Shown here one piece after another: positions 25,345 to 34,265 of a DNA stretch of 64,000 nucleotides (positions within the stretch are counted from its first letter, which is position 1; each line of letters opens with the position of its first letter). Location of the stretch: the NCBI RefSeq assembly GCF_900115135.1, contig NZ_FOVK01000001.1, forward strand, positions 186,001 through 250,000, written 5' to 3'. Source of the DNA: Proteiniclasticum ruminis. Lineage in GTDB: Bacteria > Bacillota > Clostridia > Clostridiales > Clostridiaceae. The position numbers and the translations under genes are program-made. The notes beneath the pieces are model-generated. The model was not told the origin of the DNA. It did not search any database and saw nothing but the letters and a program-made list of their open reading frames with translations.

Positions 25345-25836
25345 TTATAATGCTTCATCTTCCATAGTTAGCTTAATTGTCTCAATCTGATTGATTCTCA
25401 TAAGTTCCAGCGCGTAATCATCCAGTCTGTAGTCATCCAGATAATAAATCGTCCGAATACCAGATTGGATCAGCGCTTTGGTGCAGTTGAGACACGGAAA
25501 GTGTGTGACATAAATTTTGGAATCTTTAAGAGATATTCCTTCTCTAGCGCAATAGGCGATACAGTTGATTTCTGCATGTAGTGTTGCAATACAGTGTCCA
25601 TCTCGCATCACATGCCCAATATCATCACATTGTGGTGTTTTACTGCCTACGCTGCCATTGTATCCAGTGGCGATGATCCGATTGTCCTTATTGACGATGA
25701 CAGCACCCACATAAGCTCTGTCACAGGAAGATCTCATGGCCAGAACTTTGGCAATACTCATAAAATATTCGTTCCAGCTCTGCCGCTTCCGTTTTGGTTT
25801 CGTGCTTTTGACAATTTCGTAGCTTTTCTCACTCAT
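25345..25836 (-). CDS. Deoxycytidylate (dCMP) deaminase family protein
   Basis: The 163-residue enzyme converts dCMP to dUMP for thymidylate synthesis (or, as ComEB, is linked to competence operons). The zinc site is seen as LHAEINC (His and catalytic Glu, about 82-87) and FPCLNC (two Cys, about 110-115). The N-terminal WNEYFMSIAKVLAMRSSCDRAYVGAVIV pattern is typical. The longer upstream reading frame is rejected because it lies inside the preceding gene; the ATG at 25836 has GGAGAG before it and overlaps the ElaA gene by eight bases. Confidence 0.9.
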   Translation of the reverse strand: MSEKSYEIVKSTKPKRKRQSWNEYFMSIAKVLAMRSSCDRAYVGAVIVNKDNRIIATGYNGSVGSKTPQCDDIGHVMRDGHCIATLHAEINCIAYCAREGISLKDSKIYVTHFPCLNCTKALIQSGIRTIYYLDDYRLDDYALELMRINQIETIKLTMEDEAL

Positions 25837-26287
25837 GTTCCAACTCTCCTTTAAACTCCATTTCCACATGGGGGATGTCATCTTCCAGATAGGGTTCTTT
25901 TCCAGTCCTTTTGAATCCCAGCTTTTCATAAAACTTTTCTGCGTAAGCTTGAGAAGATAGCACAATATGAGGCTCTCCCATTCTTTGCAGCGCCTCTATA
26001 GATGCCTTCATTACCTTTGCACCATATCCTTTGCCACGATGAAGAGGACTGGTAACAACACGCCCTATGGACGCTTCAGGATACTTGATCCCACTTTTGA
26101 AAATACGGGTATAGGCAGCCAATTGCTCTTCATCATACAAAAACACATGAAGCGCTTTCTGGTCTGTATCATCGAGATCCTGGTAGGGACAGTTCTGTTC
26201 TACAATAAAAACCATTTCTCTCATTCGGAGCATGGCATATAGTTCTGAGACGGTCAGTTCGTGAAAAGATTTGATTTCAAATCGCAT
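25829..26287 (-). CDS. ElaA-type GNAT acetyltransferase
   Basis: The 152-residue protein has the ElaA pattern: LRMREMVFIVEQNCPYQDLDD-like segment near residue 25-45 and the acetyl-CoA loop GRVVTSPLHRGKGYGAKVM (about 74-92). ElaA proteins are GNAT enzymes of uncertain substrate. The ATG at 26287 is chosen because AGGAGG lies before it. It overlaps the deaminase gene, so the two form an operon. Confidence 0.85.
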   Translation of the reverse strand: MRFEIKSFHELTVSELYAMLRMREMVFIVEQNCPYQDLDDTDQKALHVFLYDEEQLAAYTRIFKSGIKYPEASIGRVVTSPLHRGKGYGAKVMKASIEALQRMGEPHIVLSSQAYAEKFYEKLGFKRTGKEPYLEDDIPHVEMEFKGELEHE

Positions 26288-26495
26288 AGGGCCTCCTGTA
26301 TCCACTTTTTATCTGATTATGGGTAAACTGTGAAAAAAATAATAACATTCAAAAAAAGAAGTCATTCTTGCTCTAAATATAGGATAATAGAATTATAGAT
26401 GCTTGTAAAACATTTTTACCCATTCTCCTCTCTTATCAAGAAGAGAACGACGGCCCTGCAGATTTTTTCAGGGTAAAGTGAAGTGGAGGTGCCTC

Positions 26496-27950
26496 ATGGA
26501 AGAAAAAGAACAGAAAAAATATCTCAAAGAAAAAGAGAAACTCGTGACCAAAGTCGGATATCTCCAGCGTGTGCTGAAGGAGTATAAAGTACCTGTGATG
26601 ATTGTGTTTGAAGGGGTGCACGCTTCAGGCAAAGGCAGGTTGTCCAATGAGCTGCTCCTTGCTCTGGATTCGAGATACACCAAATTCTACGCAACCCATG
26701 CTCCAACAGAGACAGAGCGAAGAAAACCCTTCTTATGGCAGTATTTTGTGAACTCACCAAGCCATCAGGAAATATATATCTATTACCGAAGCTGGTACTC
26801 TTTATACATTGCCATGAAAAATAATATCATCAAAGACAGCTTATATGATGGAAGCAAGCTTCTTCTTCAGGAGATCAGAAACTTTGAAAAGACCCTTCGT
26901 AATGATGGCACAGAACTGATCAAATTCTATGTGGACATTGAGGAAGATAAACAGAAGGAACATATCAGGCGGATGTATGATAACCCCAGAACTATGTGGA
27001 AAGCTCAGGAATATGACCGTGATAATGATGAAGACTATAAAAGAGAGATGGAGAAGATCGTTCTGGAGGATCAAAACTCCTGGCATCGCATCAAGTATGA
27101 AACCAGCTTTGTATCCGTCAACGAAGTACTAGAAACCATCGTGAACCGTTTGGAAAAACGACTGAAGAAGGAAAAGAAAAGAGCCGAGGAGGAACCAGAA
27201 AAAAGAGATGGTTTCTTCAATGGAAAGTATCCTGATATCCTGAAGAAATATGAAGGAAATCACGATCTGAGCAAAGAAGACTATAAGGATAGACTGGATC
27301 GGCTTCAGAAAGAGATGCGGGACATTCAGTATACACTCTATGAGAGGAAAATCCCCCTCATTCTTGTGTTTGAGGGCTGGGATGCGGCAGGAAAAGGTGG
27401 CAACATCAAGCGGATCATCCAGCAGCTGGATCCTACTGGATACGAGATCAGCACCACCGCTGCGCCAACAGACATAGAGCTTCGGCATCATTATCTGTGG
27501 CGCTTCTGGAAACAGGTACCCAAGACAGGCCATATATCCATCTATGACCGCTCCTGGTACGGCAGGGTCATGGTGGAAAGGGTAGAAGGATTCGCCTCCA
27601 ATAAAGATGTGGAGAGAGCGTATGAAGAGATCAATGATTTTGAGACATCCCTGACAAATTTTGGCGCAATCGTATTGAAGTTCTTCATCCACATCTCTAA
27701 AGAAGAGCAGCTGAAGAGATTTGAGGCACGCCAAGCTGATGAGAACAAAGTCTGGAAGATCACAGATGAAGACTGGCGAAATCGTGAAAAATGGGATCTT
27801 TATGAAGAGGCCATCAATGATATGCTGGACAAAACAAATATCAAAAAAGCGCCTTGGCTGGTGATCAATGGAAACAACAAACGGTATGCCAGGATCACGG
27901 TCCTTGAAACAGTCATCACCGCCTGCACTGAACGATTCCTTGATAAGTAG
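26496..27950 (+). CDS. Two-domain polyphosphate kinase 2 (polyphosphate:AMP phosphotransferase type)
   Basis: Two fused PPK2 domains make a 484-residue protein, the length of polyphosphate:AMP phosphotransferases (class II PPK2), which phosphorylate AMP to ADP from polyphosphate. The C-terminal domain keeps the Walker A-type GWDAAGKG (about 294-301) and the DRSWYGR lid (about 351-357). The N-terminal domain has GVHASGKG (about 40-47) and YRSWYSL, each lacking the catalytic aspartate, so it is probably structural. The ATG at 26496 follows GGAGG. The class is inferred from domain layout. It is 3.5 to 5 kb from ppx and ppk1. Confidence 0.88.
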   Translation: MEEKEQKKYLKEKEKLVTKVGYLQRVLKEYKVPVMIVFEGVHASGKGRLSNELLLALDSRYTKFYATHAPTETERRKPFLWQYFVNSPSHQEIYIYYRSWYSLYIAMKNNIIKDSLYDGSKLLLQEIRNFEKTLRNDGTELIKFYVDIEEDKQKEHIRRMYDNPRTMWKAQEYDRDNDEDYKREMEKIVLEDQNSWHRIKYETSFVSVNEVLETIVNRLEKRLKKEKKRAEEEPEKRDGFFNGKYPDILKKYEGNHDLSKEDYKDRLDRLQKEMRDIQYTLYERKIPLILVFEGWDAAGKGGNIKRIIQQLDPTGYEISTTAAPTDIELRHHYLWRFWKQVPKTGHISIYDRSWYGRVMVERVEGFASNKDVERAYEEINDFETSLTNFGAIVLKFFIHISKEEQLKRFEARQADENKVWKITDEDWRNREKWDLYEEAINDMLDKTNIKKAPWLVINGNNKRYARITVLETVITACTERFLDK

Positions 27951-28020
27951 TTCACAAAAACCATGCCAAGAAACCCAATCAAATATTGAATTCTATAATA
28001 ATTTCAAGCTGTAATAACGA

Positions 28021-28055
28021 AAAAGACATTTGTAAAGGATTGCAAGTGTCTTTTT
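28021..28055 (+). terminator. Terminator after the PPK2 gene
   Basis: AAAAGACATTTG (28021-28032) pairs (one G-U) with CAAGTGTCTTTT, followed by a T run. Confidence 0.75.
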
Positions 28056-28150
28056 CTCATAAACTTATGGAAAAGAATATAATAAATCATCATAAAAACG
28101 AAGTTCAATTTACGGATATGAGAATCTTGAGTGGGATAAGCATATTTTTA

Positions 28151-28180
28151 TTGCCAATGTTTTTCTATTGCACTTATAAT
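28151..28180 (+). promoter_or_regulatory. Promoter of the NSS transporter gene
   Basis: TTGCCA (28151-28156), 18 bases and TATAAT (28175-28180). Confidence 0.65.
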
Positions 28181-28277
28181 ATAACCTATAATTTTTAGCG
28201 GATGTGTGAAGCTTCTCAAAAGATGTAAATCCTGGAGAAAAAATCACAAACTCTAAAAATAAAAAGGGGGAATAATT

Positions 28278-29630
28278 ATGGAAAATAACAGAGGATCCTG
28301 GTCCTCACGATTCGGATTCCTGATGGCTGCCGTTGGTTCTGCTGTTGGATTAGGTAATCTTTGGAAGTTCCCGTATCTTGCGGGCGAGAACGGCGGAGGC
28401 GCTTTTGTGCTTGTGTACATCGGTCTTGTAGTTCTATTAGGCTTTACACTGATGCTGGCTGAAATGACCATAGGAAGACATGCGAACTCTGATGCTTATG
28501 GTTCCTACAACAAAATCAAGAAGGGTTGGGGATTTGTTGGCGGTATCGGTATACTAGCAGGATTTTTGATCCTGTCCTACTACTCTGTTGTTGGCGGTTG
28601 GGTTATGAAATACATCGTCGCCTCCTTCACAGGCACCGGTACAGATAAATCTGTATTTTTCGGAAATTTTATTTCTTCACCAGTTGAACCACTTGTTTAT
28701 CACTTGATTTTTATGGGACTCACTGCAATCATTGTTATTCGTGGAATTTCAGGTGGTATTGAGAAGGCATCCAAGTTCCTGATGCCTGCACTGTTTGTGC
28801 TTCTTCTGGTTACGGTGCTGCGTTCAGTGACGCTGGATGGAGCTATGGAAGGTATCAAGTACTTCATAACACCGAATTTCAGTGAAATTACACTGAAGGT
28901 TGTCATCGCCGCACTTGGCCAGGTCTTTTTTTCTCTCTCCCTTGGCATGGGCATCATGGTCACCTATGGAAGCTATCTGAGAAAAGACGAGGACATGGAA
29001 AAAGACGCCTTCATCATTCCTTCTCTGGACTCTCTGGTGGCCATCCTTGCAGGATTCGCAATACTTCCAGCTGTGTTTGCCTTAGGTTTTAAGCCTGGTG
29101 AAGGTCCTGGACTCATGTTCATCACGCTTCCAGCTGTATTTGAGAACATGCCTCTGGGTTCCATTTTCGGAGCACTCTTCTTTGTACTTGTATTCTTTGC
29201 AGCCTTATCTTCTTCCATCTCACTGATGGAAGTTACAGTAGCCTTTGGTATCGATAAGCTCAAGTGGAGCAGAAAGACATCCGTAATCATATTCACCACC
29301 CTGATGTTTATCATCGGTATCGGCGCATCTTTATCCATGGGCGAATGGAGCGATTTCCTTATTCCTTGGATCGACGGAAAAAGCTATGGAATCTTTGATT
29401 TCCTGGATGTTGTAACATCTTACTATCTGCTGCCGTTGGGCGGACTCTTGGGGGCTCTCTTCATCGGATTTGTCTGGGGCGTGCCAAATGCAGTGAAGGA
29501 AATCAAAATCGGAAGCAAGTTTGTTACAGAAAAGCTTTGGTCTATTCTGATTAAATATGTAGTACCAATTCTTGTATTCCTCATCCTGTTGTCCACCACA
29601 GGCCTGCTGAACAAATTGTTCGGACTGTAA
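28278..29630 (+). CDS. Sodium-dependent transporter of the neurotransmitter:sodium symporter (SNF) family
   Basis: The 450-residue membrane protein has the NSS start WSSRFGFLMAAVGSAVGLGNLWKFPY (about 8-33) with the sodium/substrate unwound helix one, and roughly eleven hydrophobic helices, as in LeuT. The bacterial family takes up amino acids with sodium. The substrate cannot be inferred. A strong AAGGGGG ribosome site precedes the ATG, with its own promoter and terminator, so it is a single gene. It sits between polyphosphate genes without an obvious link. Confidence 0.93.
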   Translation: MENNRGSWSSRFGFLMAAVGSAVGLGNLWKFPYLAGENGGGAFVLVYIGLVVLLGFTLMLAEMTIGRHANSDAYGSYNKIKKGWGFVGGIGILAGFLILSYYSVVGGWVMKYIVASFTGTGTDKSVFFGNFISSPVEPLVYHLIFMGLTAIIVIRGISGGIEKASKFLMPALFVLLLVTVLRSVTLDGAMEGIKYFITPNFSEITLKVVIAALGQVFFSLSLGMGIMVTYGSYLRKDEDMEKDAFIIPSLDSLVAILAGFAILPAVFALGFKPGEGPGLMFITLPAVFENMPLGSIFGALFFVLVFFAALSSSISLMEVTVAFGIDKLKWSRKTSVIIFTTLMFIIGIGASLSMGEWSDFLIPWIDGKSYGIFDFLDVVTSYYLLPLGGLLGALFIGFVWGVPNAVKEIKIGSKFVTEKLWSILIKYVVPILVFLILLSTTGLLNKLFGL

Positions 29631-29650
29631 AAATAGATCCATACCTCACA

Positions 29651-29682
29651 AAAAGCTCTGGCTGTTTCTAGCCAGAGCTTTT
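29651..29682. terminator. Bidirectional terminator between the transporter and ppx
   Basis: AAAAGCTCTGGCT (29651-29663) pairs perfectly with 29670-29682. Confidence 0.85.
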
Positions 29683-29698
29683 CATTACACCGATATGA

Positions 29699-31198
29699 TT
29701 ACCCACGGTACTGGAACTGTACCCTTAAATGTCTTTTATAAAGATATCTGAATTTTGTCAGATAAGGTTTCAGCTCTTCTTCTTTAAATATCGGATCCTC
29801 TTTGGTATGGACCTCAATGACGAGGGCATCATCCGTGACTTCCACCTTCTTCACCTGTGCCTCTTTCGAAACGCCGAAGTTGATGGCTTCTGCAATTTTA
29901 ATGAGTATTCCAAGCATTTCGATGGTCCTCATATCTCTCTGGGATAGAATCTTCTTGTTGAAGAACTCCTTCAGAAGATCATTGGCAGAAAAAACAGAAG
30001 CGCAGGAGGCTGCCATTAAGATCTGTTTCTGACTGAGCCCGTTTATAGGTGCATTGAGGATGCTGTAGAACGTATTCCGGTCCCGTTGGAAGTAATTGAT
30101 ACTGGTGCCCAGATCATATAGATAGGTGGCGGTTTTCAGTACTTTTCCATTGCCCAGAAGATACGGATATTTTTTAGTCAGCGCTCCGTAGAGGGGGCTG
30201 ACGATCTTGAACAGATCTTTTCCTTCATAGCCGGGAGACATATGATTCTGAATGATGTTCTCCAGAGAAAACTCCAGCACATCACGAACCCGTTTATTTC
30301 TCCCGAGTATGTGCTCAAAAAGTAAGCCATCACGAATGCCCGCATTGGACACAAAGATTTTTTTGGCATTCTGCACCTGCATAAGCACGTTTAGAGTTGC
30401 TAAAGAACCAATGAAGATGTCTTCCCGGTCTTTGCTGAGTCCATAAACCTTCTTAACTTTCCCGCCCAAATAGCCTCTGATCAGCTCATAGATTTCCTCC
30501 ACATCTTTCTGCTCCATGCTGTAGTTGTGGGATATGAACATGGCGTTGTCTTTTCTGAACCTGTCGATTTTCCCAAGCGTCCTGATGGACCCGCCAATTC
30601 CAACAATGGGATATCCCTTGGCATTCTTCAGCCAAGGCACATCACGAAATGTATTTCTCAGGTACTGGTGAAGCTGATTCTCAGCTTTGGGATTGCGTTT
30701 GAGATCAAAAAGCTCTGTGAGCACAATGCTTCCAAATGGTATGGAAATAGATTCCTGAAGCCTGTTGTCATGGATGAGTGCAATCTCTGTGCTGCTGCCG
30801 CCGATATCCACCATGAGGCATCGGTCCAGATCCAAAGTGTTCACTGTGGCATAATAGTCATAAAAAGCTTCTTCTTCCCCTGAAAGGATCCGGATGTCTT
30901 TCCCAAGAGCTTTTTTAGCTTTTCCTAGAAATTCCTCCTTGTTGCTGGCCTTTCTTATTGCCTCTGTTGCCACCGCAATGACCTCAGTTACATTTTTCGA
31001 GTCCATGTAGGATTTGAAATGTTTGAGGACACGGATTCCATAATCGATGCGGTGGGGATGGAGATGATTCTCCACCATATCCTGACCGAGTCGTGCTGAG
31101 TGCCTGACTTGACCCACCACGGTGTAATAGGTTTTCTGCACGTCATAAACGACCAGTCTCATGGAGTTAGAGCCTATGTCGATGATACCGATTCTCAT
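29699..31198 (-). CDS. ppx: Exopolyphosphatase (Ppx/GppA family)
   Basis: Ppx removes terminal phosphate from polyphosphate (or pppGpp). The 499-residue protein has the ASKHA-type start IGIIDIGSNSMRLVVYD, a second phosphate loop MVDIGGSSTEIALI (about 130-145), GIGGSIRTLG, and an HD-like C-terminal region. The ATG at 31198 is chosen over an in-frame TTG because AAAGGAGGAG precedes it. It is divergent from ppk1, which builds the polymer. Ppx and GppA roles cannot be separated from sequence alone; the ppk1 pairing favours Ppx. Confidence 0.88.
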   Translation of the reverse strand: MRIGIIDIGSNSMRLVVYDVQKTYYTVVGQVRHSARLGQDMVENHLHPHRIDYGIRVLKHFKSYMDSKNVTEVIAVATEAIRKASNKEEFLGKAKKALGKDIRILSGEEEAFYDYYATVNTLDLDRCLMVDIGGSSTEIALIHDNRLQESISIPFGSIVLTELFDLKRNPKAENQLHQYLRNTFRDVPWLKNAKGYPIVGIGGSIRTLGKIDRFRKDNAMFISHNYSMEQKDVEEIYELIRGYLGGKVKKVYGLSKDREDIFIGSLATLNVLMQVQNAKKIFVSNAGIRDGLLFEHILGRNKRVRDVLEFSLENIIQNHMSPGYEGKDLFKIVSPLYGALTKKYPYLLGNGKVLKTATYLYDLGTSINYFQRDRNTFYSILNAPINGLSQKQILMAASCASVFSANDLLKEFFNKKILSQRDMRTIEMLGILIKIAEAINFGVSKEAQVKKVEVTDDALVIEVHTKEDPIFKEEELKPYLTKFRYLYKRHLRVQFQYRG

Positions 31199-31424
31199 AG
31201 CTCCTCCTTTCAAATCTTTCGTATTTTATACTATTATATCAGGGTTTCTTTATCTTTCCTAACACTGTATCAGTTAGACGCAGGGAGAAGGGAGTGTTGT
31301 CCATAAAACCAGGAGCCTTGGACCTTAAACATGTAATTCTTATGAATTTATCGCAATTTTTGTATAATTCAACGGGTGAAATGGATATAATAGAACTAAA
31401 CAAACGAAGGATAGGAGGAATTTC

Positions 31425-33533
31425 ATGGATTCATATTTATCATCACCCCAAGATTTCATCAACAGGGAACTGAGTTTTCTGGAGTTCAACCACCGGGTTC
31501 TGGAAGAGGTGAAGGATCAGAATAATCCACTTTTCGAACGATTGAAATTTGCCGCCATTGTTATATCAAATCTGGATGAGTTCTACATGATTCGATACGG
31601 GACTTTATCCGATCAGATACACGCAAAAATCTATAAAAGAGATTCTTCTGGAATGACCCCAAAAGAACAGACCACTGCCATCAACAGACGGACAAGAATC
31701 CTCTTAGATGATCTGTATCATCTGGTCAACGGAAAAATCAAAAAGGATCTGAAGAACATCGGTATTGAGTTTCTAGACCACAAAAGCCTCACAGAGGAGC
31801 AGCTTTCCTATGTGGATTCTATTTACGAACACAGCATCTATCCGGTGCTGACCCCCATGGTGGTGGATTCTTCCAGGCCATTTCCGCTGATCACTTCAGA
31901 AACGCTCAATATCGCTGTTCTTCTGGAGGACAAGGCTTCCCTGGAAAAGCATCACATCGGAACCATTCAAGTACCGAATGTGCTGGATCGGTTCTACTAT
32001 ATTCCCGGGAGTTCAGACACTGAAAAGCAGTATATCCTTCTGGAGGAGATTCTGAAGCTGAAGCTGAAAGATTTATTCAATGCTTTTGATATCCTTGGCT
32101 ATTCCTGTTACAGAATCAGCCGTAATGCCGATCTGGAATATAACGAGGAAGAGGCCGATGATCTTTTGGAAGTGATCAAAGAAACCATTAAGCTGAGAAA
32201 ATGGGGGAATGTCATTAAACTGGAAGTGGAAAAACACATATCTTCTGAACTGTTGGAGTATCTCATGGATGAATTCGAGTTGACGAAGGAAAACGTATTT
32301 CAGATTGACGGACCTTTGGACCTTCGCTTTCTTCATAAAGTCAGTAGACTCCATGTGGATGAATCTTTGAAATTTAAAGAAATCATTCCACTGCCAGTTC
32401 CAGAGCTTCTTTCTCATGACGATCTGTTTCAGTCCATCACCCATAAAGATGCGCTGCTGCACCATCCCTACGACAGTTTTTCCACCATTGTGAAACTGGT
32501 GAAACAGGCCGCCTCTGACCCGGATGTGCTGGCCATAAAGCAAACGCTTTACCGAGTTTCTGGAAACAGCCCCATCGTGAAAGCTTTGGCTGAAGCAGCA
32601 GAGAATGGAAAACAGGTGACCGTACTGGTGGAGCTGAAGGCACGCTTTGATGAGGAAAACAACATCAACTGGGCGCTGAGGCTCGAAAAAGCAGGCTGTC
32701 ATGTCATCTACGGGGTCACGGGTCTGAAAACCCACTGTAAGGCACTGCTCATTATACGAAGGGAAAACAGCGAGATAAAACGGTATTTCCATGTGGGCAC
32801 CGGAAACTACAATGACATCACAGCCAAGCTCTATACCGATGTGTCCCTCGTCAGCTGCAACGGAGAACTTGCAGAGGACATCTCCGATCTGTTCAACAGA
32901 CTTTCCGGACATTATAAGTATGGGAAGATGCGGCAGGCCATTCTGGCTCCTGAAGATATGCGGAACTATTTTACGCAGCTCATCGAACGGGAGAGAAAAG
33001 CGGCAAAAGAGGGCCACAAGGCCTATATGATTGCTAAAATGAACTCTCTGGTGGACAAAGACATCATTGAAAAGCTCTATGCAGCATCCAAGGATGGCGT
33101 GGAGATTGATCTCATCATCCGTGGCATCTGCTGTCTGCGCCCTGGCATCAAAGGGCTCAGCGAGAACATCAAGGTCCGTTCTATTGTTGGCAGGTTCTTG
33201 GAGCACTCCCGTATATTCTATTTTTATAACCGTGGAAACGAGGAGCTTTACATCTCCAGCGCGGACTGGATGGAAAGAAACCTCAACAAACGTATAGAAC
33301 TGATGATTCCCGTGACCAACGATGATGCAAAACATAAGCTGAAAACCATTCTGGACCTGAACTTGAAAGATACAGCAAAAGCTCGAGTTCTTACTTCCAC
33401 TGGCGAATATAAAAGAATGCAGACAAAAGATGATCCTTATAACTGTCAGGAGGATCTCATAATACGGACAGAAAGAAAATTCAACAAATACAGAAAAAGA
33501 CTGGCAAAACTTCAAAGAGAAGGGCGCCTGTAA
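31425..33533 (+). CDS. ppk1: Polyphosphate kinase 1
   Basis: PPK1 reversibly polymerises the gamma-phosphate of ATP into polyphosphate at the membrane. The 702-residue length is typical. It has the N-terminal FINRELSFLEFNHRVLEE motif, autophosphorylated histidine in FHVGTGNYND (near residue 455), and a second histidine in EHSRIFYF, plus ISSADWMERNL near the end. GGAGG precedes the ATG. Two TATAAT hexamers (31363-31368 and 31386-31391) lie upstream. It is followed closely by an unknown acidic protein gene. Confidence 0.96.
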   Translation: MDSYLSSPQDFINRELSFLEFNHRVLEEVKDQNNPLFERLKFAAIVISNLDEFYMIRYGTLSDQIHAKIYKRDSSGMTPKEQTTAINRRTRILLDDLYHLVNGKIKKDLKNIGIEFLDHKSLTEEQLSYVDSIYEHSIYPVLTPMVVDSSRPFPLITSETLNIAVLLEDKASLEKHHIGTIQVPNVLDRFYYIPGSSDTEKQYILLEEILKLKLKDLFNAFDILGYSCYRISRNADLEYNEEEADDLLEVIKETIKLRKWGNVIKLEVEKHISSELLEYLMDEFELTKENVFQIDGPLDLRFLHKVSRLHVDESLKFKEIIPLPVPELLSHDDLFQSITHKDALLHHPYDSFSTIVKLVKQAASDPDVLAIKQTLYRVSGNSPIVKALAEAAENGKQVTVLVELKARFDEENNINWALRLEKAGCHVIYGVTGLKTHCKALLIIRRENSEIKRYFHVGTGNYNDITAKLYTDVSLVSCNGELAEDISDLFNRLSGHYKYGKMRQAILAPEDMRNYFTQLIERERKAAKEGHKAYMIAKMNSLVDKDIIEKLYAASKDGVEIDLIIRGICCLRPGIKGLSENIKVRSIVGRFLEHSRIFYFYNRGNEELYISSADWMERNLNKRIELMIPVTNDDAKHKLKTILDLNLKDTAKARVLTSTGEYKRMQTKDDPYNCQEDLIIRTERKFNKYRKRLAKLQREGRL

Positions 33534-33547
33534 AGGAGAGAATCAAA

Positions 33548-34213
33548 ATGAAAATCAAACTGAACTCATCAAATCCCAGACACGTGGACATAGTCAAAGC
33601 CTTAGTAGAGGAGTTTCCAGAAATCACTCTGCTCTCAAAGGACCGGAAGTGGGGGAGCGAACAGCCGTCTTTCAAATATAAAGACCAGCTGTACGAGTTT
33701 AAAACCATAGAGGAGCTCATCCATCAGGTGAACAAAATCATGGGGCTGAAAAATAAGGATTATCATAAAAAAGGAAAGAAGATTGCCGAGGATCATCCAG
33801 TGGAAGAAGAGCTGCTCCTTGAAATTCCCATCGAAAAATATAATCTGAGTGATCTCAATATAAAGCTGCGGCTTGGCAGTCATGGTGAGAAAAGCAGCAC
33901 CTATGAATCCGAGAACCAGACACTCCATTATGAAGTGGAAGAAGCTCTGGAAGAAGAGATGGAGAATCTTCCCATGGAGGAACCAGAAATTTCTATGACC
34001 TCCGTCAATAATGATATCGTTCTGGACATCCCAGCTGAGAAGTTTACCCTTCACGACTTGAAACTCAACATCAAGTTCACACAGTATGGAGAACCCGTGT
34101 CCTCCTATGAAGTGAAAAAAGAAGAGAAGAAAGAAGAAATGATCCAGACAGAGGAAGAACCAGCTGATCTTTCCAAAGAAGTGGGTCCATTTGGTGGAGA
34201 AGAACAGCAGTAA
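33548..34213 (+). CDS. Unknown acidic protein with an internal 29-residue duplication
   Basis: I do not recognise this 221-residue protein. It is acidic (many Glu runs, including the last 30 residues) with no signal or membrane segment. Residues 91-119 and 159-187 are two copies of one motif: L-(E/D)-I-P-x-E-K-(Y/F)-x-L-x-D-L-x-x-x-x-x-x-x-x-x-G-E-x-x-S-x-Y, 12 of 29 positions identical. The N-terminal part (about 1-70) is a separate region. GGAG precedes the ATG. It starts 15 bases behind ppk1 and shares its terminator, so it is very likely cotranscribed and related to polyphosphate use, but that is inference. Confidence 0.7.
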   Translation: MKIKLNSSNPRHVDIVKALVEEFPEITLLSKDRKWGSEQPSFKYKDQLYEFKTIEELIHQVNKIMGLKNKDYHKKGKKIAEDHPVEEELLLEIPIEKYNLSDLNIKLRLGSHGEKSSTYESENQTLHYEVEEALEEEMENLPMEEPEISMTSVNNDIVLDIPAEKFTLHDLKLNIKFTQYGEPVSSYEVKKEEKKEEMIQTEEEPADLSKEVGPFGGEEQQ

Positions 34214-34215
34214 CT

Positions 34216-34265
34216 AAAAAACCTGATCATCCAGTTGCCATAAGCAGCTCGATGATCAGGTTTTC
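34216..34265. terminator. Bidirectional terminator after the ppk1 operon
   Basis: AAAACCTGATCATC (34217-34231 region) pairs with GATGATCAGGTTTT (34251-34264). It overlaps the last codons of the convergent phosphodiesterase gene. Confidence 0.8.

Larger units (their letters stand above)
27951..28277. other. Intergenic stretch between PPK2 and the NSS transporter
   Basis: It contains a terminator (28021-28055), a promoter (28151-28180) and a leader of about 90 bases before the transporter. A 70-codon open frame at 27986-28198 overlaps these sites, has no good ribosome site and is rejected. Confidence 0.5.

Noticed and set aside
27986-28198. A 70-codon plus-strand frame between PPK2 and the transporter
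   Set aside because: It overlaps a terminator and a consensus promoter and lacks a ribosome site.
31321-31368. A possible PhoP box before ppk1
   Set aside because: The TT(A/T)ACA-like hexamers are too imperfect and not regularly spaced to support it.
32073-33515. A 480-codon open frame on the minus strand inside ppk1
   Set aside because: It is antisense to a full, motif-complete ppk1, its translation is rich in His, Phe and Cys without any domain, and it has no ribosome site. It is a codon-use shadow.
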